Source: Arthrobacter sp. QXT-31
Lineage (GTDB): Bacteria; Actinomycetota; Actinomycetes; Actinomycetales; Micrococcaceae
Reading direction: 5' to 3'
DNA: 64,000 bases
NCBI RefSeq assembly: GCF_001969265.1
Contig: NZ_CP019304.1
Location: forward strand, 3,534,001 to 3,598,000
Below the pieces are notes generated by a model that was not told where the DNA came from, made no database searches, and was given only the letters and a program-made list of their open reading frames with translations. Positions 50,365 to 59,779 of the stretch are shown one piece after another (positions within the stretch are counted from its first letter, which is position 1; every line of letters starts with the position of its first letter). The position numbers and the translations under genes were made by a program.

Positions 50365-51686
50365 ACCGGATTCCACCCCGTTCCCGCGCCGGCCGCGAAA
50401 CTCCGCTCACCCGCCGCGCGCTGTTTAAGGCCGCGGGTCTTGCCGGCGCAGCGGCCGTCCTGCCTCTGGCCGGCTGCGGTTCTGTTCCCGCTGCATCCAG
50501 CCAGAACGGCGTCACCACCCTGCGCTTCATGCAGAACAAGCCCGAGGTGGTGGCCTACTTCAACCAGGTGATCAAGGACTTCGAGGCGCTCAACCCGGAC
50601 ATCCGCGTCATCCAGGACTTCAATGAGGGCAACTTCGTTCCCGGCCTGGTCCGCAACGACCCGCCCGACGTCGTGACCCGCGGCTTCGCCCAGGCCACCG
50701 CCGACTTCGTCCGCAAGGGCGTCTTTGCCGACCTCTCCGACCTGCCGGCGGCAGCCACGATCGACCCCAAGATCCAGGATCTGGTCAGCTCATGGGGACA
50801 GTACAACGGGCACGAAACCAGCGCCTTGCCGTTCTCCCTGGCCGCCGCCGGGGTCATCTACAACCGCGATATTTTCGAGGCCCACGGCGTCCAGGTTCCC
50901 GCCACGTGGGACGAGTTCGTCGCGGCCTGTGGAAAGTTCAGGGCTGCCGGCATCACGCCCATTTACGGCACCTTCAAGGACAACTGGACCCTCGGCCAGG
51001 GCATGTTCGACTACGTCGCCGGCGGCTCCCTGGACATCGCGGACTTCTTCGCCAGGCTCACCGCCAAGGGCGCCGACATCCGCGCAGACGCCAAGGAATC
51101 GTTCACCAGCAACTTCGGCCCGGCCCTTCCCAAGATGCTTGAGCTGGCCGCCTTCTCGCAGAAGGGCGCCACGAGCAAGAACTACGCGGACGGCAATGCG
51201 GCGTTCGCCAAGGGCGAGGCGGCCATGTACCTGCAGGGCCCCTGGGCGCTGTCCCAGCTCGTGGCCGCGAACAAGAACGTCCGGCTCGGCAGCTTCCCGC
51301 TGCCGGTCACCAACAACCCCGCGGACACCAAGGCCCGGGTCAATGTGGACATGGCCCTCTCCATCACCCGCAACACCCCGAACATGGCCGCCGCGCGCCG
51401 GTTCGTCAGCTACCTGCTGGACCCCTCGGTCGTGAACGCCTACAACGGGAAGAACGCGGCGTTCTCGCCGCTCAAGGGGGCACCCGCCGTCGACAACCCC
51501 CAGATCACCGGCCTCGCCGCCTCTGTACGGGAGGGACGGTACTACCAGGGGGCAACCACCTACTTCCCGCCGTCGGTACCGCTGTACAACTACGTCCAGT
51601 CCTTTGTGTACGGCAAGAACGGCAAACAGTTCCTTTCCGCCCTCGACGACGAATGGCGCCGCGTCGCCGAGCGCACCGCGGTCTGA
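50361..51686 (+). CDS. Sugar ABC transporter substrate-binding lipoprotein
   Basis: A 441-residue extracellular binding protein (family 1). TRRALFKAAGLAGAAAVLPLAGC holds a twin-arginine pair and a lipobox (LAGC), giving an anchored lipoprotein. The mature part shows EVVAYFNQVIKDFEALNPDIRV, YNRDIFEAHGVQVPATWDEFVAAC and GEAAMYLQGPWALSQL, typical of oligosaccharide binders. Start GTG 50361 is inferred from overlap with the upstream ORF. First structural gene of an operon with two permeases and a GH13 enzyme: probable alpha-glucoside uptake. No ATPase gene is present, so a shared one is implied. Confidence 0.9.
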   Translation: MNRIPPRSRAGRETPLTRRALFKAAGLAGAAAVLPLAGCGSVPAASSQNGVTTLRFMQNKPEVVAYFNQVIKDFEALNPDIRVIQDFNEGNFVPGLVRNDPPDVVTRGFAQATADFVRKGVFADLSDLPAAATIDPKIQDLVSSWGQYNGHETSALPFSLAAAGVIYNRDIFEAHGVQVPATWDEFVAACGKFRAAGITPIYGTFKDNWTLGQGMFDYVAGGSLDIADFFARLTAKGADIRADAKESFTSNFGPALPKMLELAAFSQKGATSKNYADGNAAFAKGEAAMYLQGPWALSQLVAANKNVRLGSFPLPVTNNPADTKARVNVDMALSITRNTPNMAAARRFVSYLLDPSVVNAYNGKNAAFSPLKGAPAVDNPQITGLAASVREGRYYQGATTYFPPSVPLYNYVQSFVYGKNGKQFLSALDDEWRRVAERTAV

Positions 51687-51710
51687 CCCGCCCGAATCCA
51701 GGAGCCCCCA

Positions 51711-52661
51711 ATGACTACAACCTCAGAGCTGCCGCAGACAGCCCCATCCGCCGCCGCGGCCGCAGGCCCAAGAGCCTCGAAATCCCCGGCCGCCCGCGCC
51801 AAGGGCCGCATCGACCCCGCCTACTACTGGATGGTGGTGCCGGTCCTGGCACTGTTCGCCTTCTTCATCACCCTGCCGGCCCTCGTGGGCGTGTTCTTCA
51901 GCCTCACGAACTACGCCGGCTACGGTGACTGGAAGTTCATCGGACTGTCCAACTACGTCAATATCTTCCGTGACCCGGCCATCCTGCAGTCCTACATCTT
52001 CACGTTCGTCTTCGCCCTGACCACCACCGTGGTGGTCAACATCGTGGCCCTCGCGATCGCCCTGGGCCTGAACGCCAAAATCAAGTGGCGCACCGGCATC
52101 CGCACCGTCTTCTTCATCCCCATGGTGCTCTCGGCGCTGGTGGTGTCCTTCGTGTTCAACTACCTGTTCTCCAACACCCTGCCCGTGCTGGCGGACCGCT
52201 TCGGCGTGACACCGCTGGCCACCAGCATCCTGGCCAACGAGAACCTCGCCTGGCTGGCCATTGTGCTGGTCACGGTCTGGCAGGCGGCTCCCGGCGCCAC
52301 CATCATCTACCTGGCCGGGCTGCAGAGCGTCCCGTCCGAGGTCTACGAAGCCGCAGATCTCGACGGCGCCGGCAGCTTCCGGCAGTTCGTGAGCCTGACG
52401 CTGCCGCTCATCCTCGGATACCTGGTCATCAACGTGATCCTTGGCTTCAAGGGATTCCTGGGCACCTACGAAATTATCGTGGGCCTCACCGGCGGCGGAC
52501 CCGGCATGGCCACCCAGTCCGTGGCCATGCGCATCTTCTCCGGCTTCACCGGCGGGGACTACTCCTACCAGATGGCCAACGCGGTCATCTACTTCCTGAT
52601 CACCCTGCTGATCTCCGTCATCCAGCTGCGCCTCATCCAGCGCCGGGGGGTTTCACTCTAA
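51711..52661 (+). CDS. ABC sugar permease, MalF-type
   Basis: A 316-residue inner-membrane permease with six hydrophobic segments. The ATPase-contact EAA loop reads EAADLDGAGSFRQFVSLTLPLI near residue 215. N-terminal 45 residues are cytoplasmic and Ala/Pro-rich. GGAG lies before the ATG, and the stop overlaps the next start (TAATG), so translation of the two permeases is coupled. Confidence 0.92.
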   Translation: MTTTSELPQTAPSAAAAAGPRASKSPAARAKGRIDPAYYWMVVPVLALFAFFITLPALVGVFFSLTNYAGYGDWKFIGLSNYVNIFRDPAILQSYIFTFVFALTTTVVVNIVALAIALGLNAKIKWRTGIRTVFFIPMVLSALVVSFVFNYLFSNTLPVLADRFGVTPLATSILANENLAWLAIVLVTVWQAAPGATIIYLAGLQSVPSEVYEAADLDGAGSFRQFVSLTLPLILGYLVINVILGFKGFLGTYEIIVGLTGGGPGMATQSVAMRIFSGFTGGDYSYQMANAVIYFLITLLISVIQLRLIQRRGVSL

Positions 52662-53611
52662 TGACAGCTTCTCCACTGACCGCCCGCCGCCCAGGCAGTT
52701 CAAACGACGCCGGCAGTTCAAAAATCGCCGGCCGCACAGGCAATCCAGGCCGTTCAGCCAGCCCGCTCCGCCGGAAGGGCCGTTCCGGCCGCGAGGGCTA
52801 CAAGGTCAACTGGTGGCTCACCGCGCTCATGCTCGTAGCCTCCCTGACCGTGCTGCTCCCGCTCTACTTCACCGTGGCCATGGCACTGAAGTCCCCGGAC
52901 CAGATCGGAGGCACCGGCCTGGCATGGCCCAGCCCCATGAACTGGGAAAACTTCGGCGCCGCCTACGAGGCCACGAACTTCCCGCGGGCATTCATGTCGA
53001 CGGCGTTCGTCACCGTGCTGAGCGTCCTCGGGTCGCTGGCCTGCAGCTCGCTCGTGGCCTACGCCATCGCCAGGAACTGGAACCGGAAATTCTTCCGCGG
53101 CTCCTTCGTGTACCTGCTCTCGGCCATGTTCATCCCGTTCCCGGTGATCATCCTGCCCCTGATCAAGCAGACGGCACTGCTCGGCCTGGACAACCCCGGC
53201 GGCGTGGTGTTCCTGCACGTGCTGGGCGGCATCTCCTTCAACACCCTGCTGTATATCGCCTTCGTCCGCTCCATCCCGGTGGAGCTCGAGGAATCAGCCC
53301 GGCTCGACGGCGCCACCACCTGGCAGGTGTTCCGCAAGATCATCTTCCCGCTGCTGGCACCCATGAACGCCACCGTGGGCATCTTCGCCTTCCTCGGCTC
53401 CTGGAACGACTTCCTGCTGCCGCAGATGATGATCGCCGACCCGTCCCTGCAGACCCTCCCCGTGGTGCAGATGCTCTTCCAGGGGGAGTTCAACACCAAC
53501 TACAGCCTCGCATTCGCGTCCTACCTGATGGCCATGGCACCCACCCTGGTGGTTTACATCCTGGCCCAGCGCTGGGTACTGTCCGGAGTAATGCGCGGGG
53601 CCGTCAAGTAG
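52661..53611 (+). CDS. ABC sugar permease, MalG-type
   Basis: A 316-residue permease with six hydrophobic segments and the EAA loop EESARLDGATTWQVFRKIIFPLLAP near residue 209. The first 50 residues form a basic cytoplasmic extension with short Ser/Gly-rich repeats (PGSSNDAGSSKIAGRTGNPG). It partners the MalF-type subunit. Confidence 0.92.
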   Translation: MTASPLTARRPGSSNDAGSSKIAGRTGNPGRSASPLRRKGRSGREGYKVNWWLTALMLVASLTVLLPLYFTVAMALKSPDQIGGTGLAWPSPMNWENFGAAYEATNFPRAFMSTAFVTVLSVLGSLACSSLVAYAIARNWNRKFFRGSFVYLLSAMFIPFPVIILPLIKQTALLGLDNPGGVVFLHVLGGISFNTLLYIAFVRSIPVELEESARLDGATTWQVFRKIIFPLLAPMNATVGIFAFLGSWNDFLLPQMMIADPSLQTLPVVQMLFQGEFNTNYSLAFASYLMAMAPTLVVYILAQRWVLSGVMRGAVK

Positions 53612-53664
53612 ACCCATCAAAACCAGTCCAGCAACAACCCCAACCACAAGAAAAGGATCATCCC

Positions 53665-55374
53665 TTGTCCACCACCGCCACGCTGGCAACCCTGTCTGAT
53701 TCCGACCGTTTGGCCGATCCGAACTGGTGGCGCCAGGCGTCCGTCTACCAGATCTACCCCCGCAGCTTCTCCGACTCCAACGGTGACGGCCTGGGCGACA
53801 TCAAGGGCATCACGGCCAAGGTCCCGTACCTGAAGGAGCTCGGAATCGACGCCGTCTGGCTCAGCCCCTTCTACCCTTCGGCGCTCGCCGACGGCGGCTA
53901 CGACGTGGACGACTACCGCAACGTGGACCCGAAGCTCGGCACCCTTGAGGACTTCGACGAGATGGCCGCCGCCCTGCACGCCGCCGGTATCAAGCTGATC
54001 GCGGACATCGTCCCGAACCACTCCTCGGACCGGCACGAATGGTTCAAGGAAGCCCTCGCGTCCCCGAAGGGCTCCCCGGCCCGGGACCGCTACATTTTCC
54101 GGGACGGCAAGGGCCCCAACGGGGAGTTCCCGCCGTCGGACTGGGACTCCGTCTTCGGCGGTTCCGCATGGGAGCGCATCACCGAACCGGACGGCACCCC
54201 CGGCCAGTGGTACATGCACATCTTCGCGAAGGAGCAGCCGGACCTGAACTGGGCCAACCGGGAAATCCGCGACGACTTCCTCAAGACCCTGCGCTTCTGG
54301 TCCGACCGCGGCGTGGACGGCTTCCGCGTTGACGTGGCGCACGCGCTCACCAAGGACCTCACCGAGCCGCTGCTCTCCAAGCTGGAGCTGAGCGCCGCCA
54401 ACACCGGCACGGACGGTTTCGCCGACGGGTCGCACCCCTTCTGGGACCGCGACGAGGTGCATGAGGTCTACGCCGAGTGGCGCGAAGTGTTCAACGAGTA
54501 CAACCCGCCGCGCACCGCCGTCGCCGAGGCCTGGGTGCACGCCACCCGCCGCGCCCGCTACGCCAGCCCCGAGGGCCTGGGCCAGGCGTTCAACTTCGAC
54601 CTCCTGCAGGCGGACTTCGACGCCGAGGAGTTCCACGAGATCATCACCCGCAACCTGGCCGAGGCGGCCGCCACCGGGGCGTCCTCCACCTGGGTGTTCT
54701 CCAACCACGACGTCGTCCGGCACGCCACCCGCTACGGCCTGCCCAAGGGCTCCAAGGGCAAGCACGCCAAGGGCCAGGACGGCAAGGCATGGCTGCTGGC
54801 CGGTGGTCCCAGGGAAGAACTCGACGTCGAACTCGGCCAGCGCCGTGCCCGCGCCGCCAGCCTCCTCATGTTCGCACTTCCCGGTTCCGCGTACCTGTAC
54901 CAGGGCGAGGAACTGGGCCTGCAGGAAGTGGCGGACATCCCGGAATCCGAGCGACAGGACCCGTCGTTCTTCCGCAACAGGGGAGTGGAAGTGGGCCGCG
55001 ACGGCTGCCGCGTGCCGCTGCCGTGGTCCGTCGAGGGCACGTCCTTCGGCTTCGGCGACGGCGGAGCGCACCTGCCGCAGCCGGACTGGTTCAGCGGCTA
55101 TGCCGTCGAGGCGCAGGACGGCACCCAGGGCTCCACGCTTGAGCTTTACCGCACCGCCCTGAAGCTCCGCCGCGAGCTGCAGGCGGCCGAGGAGCTGGAA
55201 TGGATCGACGCCGGAAACCCGGACGTCCTGCACTTCAGCCGCCCCGGCGGCTGGGAGTCCGTCACCAACTTCGGGGACACCGCCGTCGACCTGCCCGCAG
55301 GCACCGTGCTGGTGAGCAGCGGACCGCTGGAGGGCGGCAAGCTGGCGGCCAACACCACGGCCTGGCTGCGCTGA
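53665..55374 (+). CDS. Alpha-glucosidase / oligo-1,6-glucosidase (GH13)
   Basis: A 569-residue glycoside hydrolase acting on alpha-glucosides in the cytoplasm (no signal peptide). ASVYQIYPRSFSDSNGDGLGDI at the start, GFRVDVAHAL (nucleophile Asp), AVAEAWV (acid/base Glu) and FSNHDVVRH (third carboxylate) are the four GH13 regions. Length and motifs fit GH13 subfamily 30/23-like maltases rather than trehalose synthase. TTG 53665 is used: AAAAGGA lies nine bases upstream and no ATG fits. It lets the cell split the imported sugar. Confidence 0.92.
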   Translation: MSTTATLATLSDSDRLADPNWWRQASVYQIYPRSFSDSNGDGLGDIKGITAKVPYLKELGIDAVWLSPFYPSALADGGYDVDDYRNVDPKLGTLEDFDEMAAALHAAGIKLIADIVPNHSSDRHEWFKEALASPKGSPARDRYIFRDGKGPNGEFPPSDWDSVFGGSAWERITEPDGTPGQWYMHIFAKEQPDLNWANREIRDDFLKTLRFWSDRGVDGFRVDVAHALTKDLTEPLLSKLELSAANTGTDGFADGSHPFWDRDEVHEVYAEWREVFNEYNPPRTAVAEAWVHATRRARYASPEGLGQAFNFDLLQADFDAEEFHEIITRNLAEAAATGASSTWVFSNHDVVRHATRYGLPKGSKGKHAKGQDGKAWLLAGGPREELDVELGQRRARAASLLMFALPGSAYLYQGEELGLQEVADIPESERQDPSFFRNRGVEVGRDGCRVPLPWSVEGTSFGFGDGGAHLPQPDWFSGYAVEAQDGTQGSTLELYRTALKLRRELQAAEELEWIDAGNPDVLHFSRPGGWESVTNFGDTAVDLPAGTVLVSSGPLEGGKLAANTTAWLR

Positions 55375-55394
55375 CGGCCGGCTGACTAACACGC

Positions 55395-55436
55395 CGCTGG
55401 CGGGCTCCCGGAACTCGTGACCGGGGCCCGCCAGCG
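55395..55436 (+). terminator. Terminator of the alpha-glucoside operon
   Basis: CGCTGGCGGGC (55395-55405) pairs with 55426-55436, with more pairing inside; GTTTAA follows. Confidence 0.75.
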
Positions 55437-55515
55437 TTCCGTTTAACCACCCGGCCGGGGACGGTCTCCGGGATGCCCTCTGGGCGCAGCCGGCAACAAG
55501 TGAAAGAGTGATGCC

Positions 55516-56481
55516 ATGACTGAACAAACTGCCGTCGCGAACGGCCGGCTTCTCTACGGCTGCATGGGCCTGGGCGGGGACTGGTCCCCTGAACCGCACG
55601 AGATCACCGACGTCGAGAATGCAGCAGCGGCCGTGGAAGCCGCGCTGGACATCGGCGTCACCCTGTTCGACCACGCCGACATCTACCGGAACGGAAAGGC
55701 CGAGGCCGTGTTCGGCGAGGTGCTGGCCGGCACCAGCGGGCTGCGTGAGCGCATCCAGCTGCAGACCAAATGCGGGATCCGGCTGAACGAGCGGGGGCTG
55801 GAAACCCACTACGACCTGAGTGCGGACGCCATCATCGAGCGCGTGAACGGCAGCCTTGAACGGCTCCGCACCGACTACGTGGACATCCTCCTGCTCCACC
55901 GCCCGGATCCCCTCATGGACCCCGCGGAGGTGGCCGCCGCCGTCGGGAAGCTGATGGCGGAGGGCAAGGTGCGCGCGCTCGGCGTGTCCAACATGTCCGC
56001 GGCGCAGATCGAGTTCCTGCAGGACAGCCTGGAAACACCGGTGGTGGCCAACCAGCTCGAACTGAGCCTGCTCAAGCGGGACTGGCTGGAGAGCACCGTG
56101 CTGGTCAACCACCCGGGCGCCGCGGACTACAGCTTTCCACACGGCACCCTGGAATACTGTGCCCGGCAGGGGATCACGCTGCAGGCCTATGGCGCCCTGG
56201 CCCGCGGCCACTACACCGGCAACCCGCCCGAGCGGCCCACGCTTGCGGAGTCGGCCACGGCGCAGCTGCTCTCCGACATGGCGCGGGAGCGGGAAACCAC
56301 CCGTGAGGCCGTGCTGCTGGGATGGCTGATGAAGCATCCCGCAGGCATCGCGCCGGTGATCGGCACGGCCAACCCGGACCGGATCCGGGCCTGCGCCGGC
56401 GCCTCCCGCGTGGCGCAGACCATGACACGCGAGGAGTGGTACCGGCTCTGGACCACGGCCCGGGGGAGCAACATCCCTTAA
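55516..56481 (+). CDS. Aldo/keto reductase (YdhF-like)
   Basis: A 321-residue NADPH-dependent reductase of carbonyls. The TIM barrel shows LFDHADIYRNGKAEAVFGEVL (catalytic Asp and Tyr), LQTKCGIRL (catalytic Lys), DYVDILLLHRPDPLMDPAEVAAA (catalytic His), ALGVSNMSAAQIEFLQ and the closing GTANPDRI cofactor block. Close in style to the YdhF oxidoreductase group. Monocistronic. Confidence 0.92.
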   Translation: MTEQTAVANGRLLYGCMGLGGDWSPEPHEITDVENAAAAVEAALDIGVTLFDHADIYRNGKAEAVFGEVLAGTSGLRERIQLQTKCGIRLNERGLETHYDLSADAIIERVNGSLERLRTDYVDILLLHRPDPLMDPAEVAAAVGKLMAEGKVRALGVSNMSAAQIEFLQDSLETPVVANQLELSLLKRDWLESTVLVNHPGAADYSFPHGTLEYCARQGITLQAYGALARGHYTGNPPERPTLAESATAQLLSDMARERETTREAVLLGWLMKHPAGIAPVIGTANPDRIRACAGASRVAQTMTREEWYRLWTTARGSNIP

Positions 56482-56549
56482 ACCCAACTGGGTCGCAGTT
56501 GTTGTCGTTATGAACGTTCAAAACGACAACAACTGCGACCCAGTTTGGG
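56481..56549. terminator. Long palindrome, family B, between convergent genes
   Basis: CCCAACTGGGTCGCAGTTGT... (56482-56509) pairs with 56522-56549 with one single-base bulge; the loop contains TGAACGTTCA, itself a palindrome. Confidence 0.85.
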
Positions 56550-56559
56550 CAGAACAACC

Positions 56560-57480
56560 CTACAGCGGGGCGATCTCCGAATACGTGGAGGCATCGCCCG
56601 TCAGGGCCTGGCTCTGCTTGCCGTCCACGCCCACCGGAATGTCCCCGGCGATGGTGACGCGGTTGAGCTTGCGGGGCTGGCCGTCGTAGTTGTCCGGCGC
56701 GTAGTGCTGCGTGATCCGGTTGTCGAACAGCACCAGCTGGTTGGGCTCCCAGTTCACGCGGAGCACGTTTTCCGGCCGGGTGACGTAGGCCTGGAGCAGC
56801 CGGAGGATGTCCTTGGATTCGGTGTTGGACAGGCCCACAATCCGCAGGCGCTGCGCGAAGCCCCCAATGAACAGTCCGCGCTCGCCGGTCAGCGGGTGGA
56901 CGCGCACCACGGGGTGGGCGGTCTCAAACTTGAGCCGCGTGAACTCCTTGCGGCGCTCCTCGGCGTTGGCGTGCTCCAGGTTCTTGGGCACGGAGTAGTC
57001 GTAGTCGTTGGTGTGGATAGCCCACAGGGTGTCGGCGAAGTTGCGGAGCTCGTCCGGCAGGTCCTGGTAGGCGCCGGCGGAGGAGGCGATCAGGGTCTCG
57101 CCGCCGTAGGCCGGCAGGTCGATGCTGCGCAGGGTGGATGCCTGCGGCGGGTTGACCACGAACGTGACATCGGTGTGCCAGTTGTTGGCGGACCCGTTCT
57201 CGCTGTCCACCGGCAGGACGTTCTCCTCACCCTCAACGGACGCCACGGTGGGGTGGGCCTTGGTGAGCGGGCCGAAGTGGCTGGCGAACTTCACCTGGGC
57301 CTCGTCCGAGAGGATGTTGGCTTCACGGAACACGAGGGCCTTGTGCTCGTTGAGGGCCGCACGGATCTGTGCCACGGTCTCCGCAGACAGGTCTCCGCTG
57401 AGGTCCAGGCCTCGGATCTCGGCGCCGATGCGGGAGCCCAGCTTGGAGAATTCGAGCTTTGTTCCGGTAATGGCAGTCAT
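56560..57480 (-). CDS. TauD/TfdA-family Fe(II)/2-oxoglutarate dioxygenase
   Basis: A 306-residue dioxygenase. The iron triad is visible as NNWHTDVTF (His-x-Asp) and RITQHYAPDNY (distal His); GGETLIASS and the R of RKLNRVTIAGD supply the oxoglutarate site. Family members release sulfite from taurine or alkylsulfonates, or act on similar substrates. A sulfonate-type binding protein gene lies 53 bases upstream on the same strand, so sulfur scavenging from an organosulfonate is the likely role. AGGAAAG precedes ATG 57480. Confidence 0.9.
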   Translation of the reverse strand: MTAITGTKLEFSKLGSRIGAEIRGLDLSGDLSAETVAQIRAALNEHKALVFREANILSDEAQVKFASHFGPLTKAHPTVASVEGEENVLPVDSENGSANNWHTDVTFVVNPPQASTLRSIDLPAYGGETLIASSAGAYQDLPDELRNFADTLWAIHTNDYDYSVPKNLEHANAEERRKEFTRLKFETAHPVVRVHPLTGERGLFIGGFAQRLRIVGLSNTESKDILRLLQAYVTRPENVLRVNWEPNQLVLFDNRITQHYAPDNYDGQPRKLNRVTIAGDIPVGVDGKQSQALTGDASTYSEIAPL

Positions 57481-57533
57481 CGTTCTTTCCTCACTTCGTG
57501 CTGTAGTTACTTTGGATCGGGCGGTCACTTGGT

Positions 57534-58571
57534 TTACTTGGTATCGGTCAAGAGTCCGTTGAACTCGTTGGTGTACAGGCTCTTGGCGTCCAGGTCGGAC
57601 CTGATGATGCCGGCGGACTTCAGGTACTCCTCCCAGCGGGTGAAGTCCTCGTCCTTGATCTCGCCCTTGGCTGGGACGCCGACGCTCTTCCAGTACTGCA
57701 GGGCGGCAGGGTTCTCGTTGCGGCCGCGCTCGTTGAGGATCTTGGTGAGCCGGGCGATGACCTCCTTGCGGGGCGTGGACCGCTCCCACTCGATGGCTTT
57801 AGCCACGCCGGTGGTGAAGGTCCGGACCGTGTTGGGGTTCTTGGCCAGGAAGTCTTCGCGGAAGACGTAGGGCCCGCCGGCAAAGGTGCCCAGCAGCTCG
57901 TAGTCGCTGAAGATGGAGCGCAGCCCGCCGTTGGCGACGGCCTTGTCCTGCAGGATGCCGCCCAGGGAGCCCGCGTCCACCTGGCCGCGGCGGATGGCCT
58001 CCTCCGTGTCGTTCGGCGGTACCACCACGAGCTGGACCTGCTTGATCTCCTCGGAGCTCAGGCCGTTCTTGCGGAGGTAGGTGTTGATGACGGCCTCTGA
58101 ATGCGCGCCAAGGGTGTTCACGGCGATCTTCTTGCCGATGAAGTCCCGGGCGGTCTTGATCGGGCTGCCTTCCTTTACGTAGAAGCCGTTGAAGGTCTTG
58201 CTGTCCTCGCCGTAGTAGTTGATGACGGCCTTCACCGGGGCGCCGGCCTCCTTGAGCTTCACCACGGCGCCGGCGAACGCGCCCCCGAAGTCCGTCTGGC
58301 CGGTCGCGGCCGACTGGATGTCCTGCGGTCCGCTGATGGTGTTGCCCACCCAGTTCAGCTTGACGTCGCCCAGGTAACCGAGGTCCTGGGCCAGCTCGGG
58401 AAGGGTGACGCTGTTGGCCCAGCCCTGGTAGCGGAGCTCCTTGACTTCGTTGGCGCCGGAAGCCCCGGCGGCGCCTGCCTCATCGCCGGCGGCGCTCCCG
58501 CCGCAGCCGGACACCGTCAGGGCGATGACGACGGCGGCCGCAGCACTCAGGATGGTCAGGTGTCGTTTCAT
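57534..58571 (-). CDS. Sulfonate/nitrate-type ABC substrate-binding lipoprotein
   Basis: A 345-residue binding protein of the SsuA/TauA/NrtA class. Signal peptide with lipobox VSGCGG (Cys near 23). LRYQGWANSVTLPELAQDLGYLG, GAFAGAVVKLKEAGAPVKAV and KKIAVNTLGAHSEAVINTYLRKNGL match the class. No permease or ATPase gene is adjacent within the window, which is unusual; its partners must be elsewhere. Linked to the TauD-like gene downstream. AGGAA precedes the ATG. Confidence 0.88.
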   Translation of the reverse strand: MKRHLTILSAAAAVVIALTVSGCGGSAAGDEAGAAGASGANEVKELRYQGWANSVTLPELAQDLGYLGDVKLNWVGNTISGPQDIQSAATGQTDFGGAFAGAVVKLKEAGAPVKAVINYYGEDSKTFNGFYVKEGSPIKTARDFIGKKIAVNTLGAHSEAVINTYLRKNGLSSEEIKQVQLVVVPPNDTEEAIRRGQVDAGSLGGILQDKAVANGGLRSIFSDYELLGTFAGGPYVFREDFLAKNPNTVRTFTTGVAKAIEWERSTPRKEVIARLTKILNERGRNENPAALQYWKSVGVPAKGEIKDEDFTRWEEYLKSAGIIRSDLDAKSLYTNEFNGLLTDTK

Positions 58572-58888
58572 TGGGGTTCCTTACAGGGATCGATTTGGCT
58601 GGTGAGCCAGGTTCTTGCCGGCCGCTGCAATGGCCGATGGATCGATGTAAGCGCACCCGGACGGCGCAGAAAAGTGACCGGGTCACGCCGGGAAACCGTT
58701 GGAAATCCGCGGAAATACGGTGCAACAGCGCGTCATGAGGCGCCCCGTTGAGGCCGGTGAAACCCCATGACGGATGGCAGCGCGGATCCGTCCGCGAGGC
58801 GCTAGACTTCCGCTTTTTGTTCGTATTGGTCGCCTGGCGGAACCGGTCTGCGTCGCGCATACGGGCGCGCGCCCGATACGGTAGATCC
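58572..58888. other. 317-bp intergenic region between divergent genes
   Basis: No gene of its own. It contains the ribosome site of the leftward binding-protein gene and, at the right end, TACGGT (58877-58882) of the CitE-like gene. No riboswitch or clear operator was recognised. Confidence 0.5.
58877..58882 (+). promoter_or_regulatory. -10 hexamer TACGGT, 6 nt before ATG 58889
   Basis: Reads TACGGT-AGATCC-ATG. Confidence 0.5.
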
Positions 58889-59752
58889 ATGACGTCTACT
58901 TCCACCGCCGAGATCACCCGGCAAGAACGCAACATCCCCGCCGAGATCGCCCGGTCGTGGCTGCTCGTCAACGCAATGAAAACCGAGCTTTTCGATCAGT
59001 CCGCCGTGTCCCGCGCGGACTCGATCATCCTGGACATCGAAGACGCCGTGGACCCCTCGCAGAAGGACGTCGCCCGCGAGAACGTCGTGAACTGGCTGTC
59101 CGGGGGCGGCCAGGCCTGGGTCCGGATCAACGACGCCACCAGCAAGTTCTGGGCCGAGGACCTCGCCGGCCTGCGCGGCACACCCGGCCTGCTCGGCGTC
59201 ATGCTGGCCAAGACCGAGTCGGCCGACCAGGTGACCGAGTCCTTCCACCGCATGGACGGCAAGACCCCGGTCATCCCGCTGGTCGAATCCGCGCTCGGCA
59301 TCGAAGAGGCCAACAACATCGCCAAGGCCCAGGGCGCCTTCCGCCTGGCCTTCGGCTCGGGCGACTTCCGCCGCGACACCGGCATGGCCAACACGCAGGA
59401 GGCCATGGCCTACCCGCGCGCCAAGCTCGTCGTCGCCAGCCGCGTCGGCAACCTGCCGGGCCCCATCGATGGACCCACCGTCGGCACCAACCACCCCATC
59501 CTGCGCGAGCAGACCGGCGTCACCGTGATGATGGGCATGACCGGCAAGCTCTGCCTGGCCATCGACCAGACCAGCGTCATCAACGAGGTCATCAGCCCCA
59601 CGCCGTCGGATGTTGCCTGGGCCACCGACTTCATGTCCGACTTCGAGGCCAACGGCCGCGTCATCCGCGACGGCTCCGACCTGCCCCGTCTCGGCCGCGC
59701 AGAGAAGATCATGAAGCTCGCGGTGGCGTTTGGCGTGAACCCCGCGCCGTAA
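58889..59752 (+). CDS. HpcH/HpaI aldolase/citrate-lyase-beta-like (CitE-like) protein
   Basis: A 287-residue TIM-barrel lyase. SIILDIEDAVDPSQKDVARENVVNWL carries the Mg-binding acids, WVRINDATS the substrate Arg, LAKTESADQV and VIPLVESALGIEEANNIA the second acidic site, and RLAFGSGDFRRDTG the closing loop. Stand-alone CitE-like proteins cleave or form CoA-ester adducts such as malyl-CoA or citramalyl-CoA; the substrate is unknown. ATG 58889 is chosen within a longer open frame on the leaderless hexamer and the start of homology. Confidence 0.87.
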   Translation: MTSTSTAEITRQERNIPAEIARSWLLVNAMKTELFDQSAVSRADSIILDIEDAVDPSQKDVARENVVNWLSGGGQAWVRINDATSKFWAEDLAGLRGTPGLLGVMLAKTESADQVTESFHRMDGKTPVIPLVESALGIEEANNIAKAQGAFRLAFGSGDFRRDTGMANTQEAMAYPRAKLVVASRVGNLPGPIDGPTVGTNHPILREQTGVTVMMGMTGKLCLAIDQTSVINEVISPTPSDVAWATDFMSDFEANGRVIRDGSDLPRLGRAEKIMKLAVAFGVNPAP

Positions 59753-59779
59753 CCGGCAGCAGCACTACCAGGAGACCCC

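Noticed and set aside
53617..56487. 956-codon open frame on the minus strand
   Set aside because: Antisense to the GH13 and aldo/keto reductase genes; the protein is low-complexity with Gly/Val/Arg/His bias and no known motif. High-GC codon bias opens such frames.
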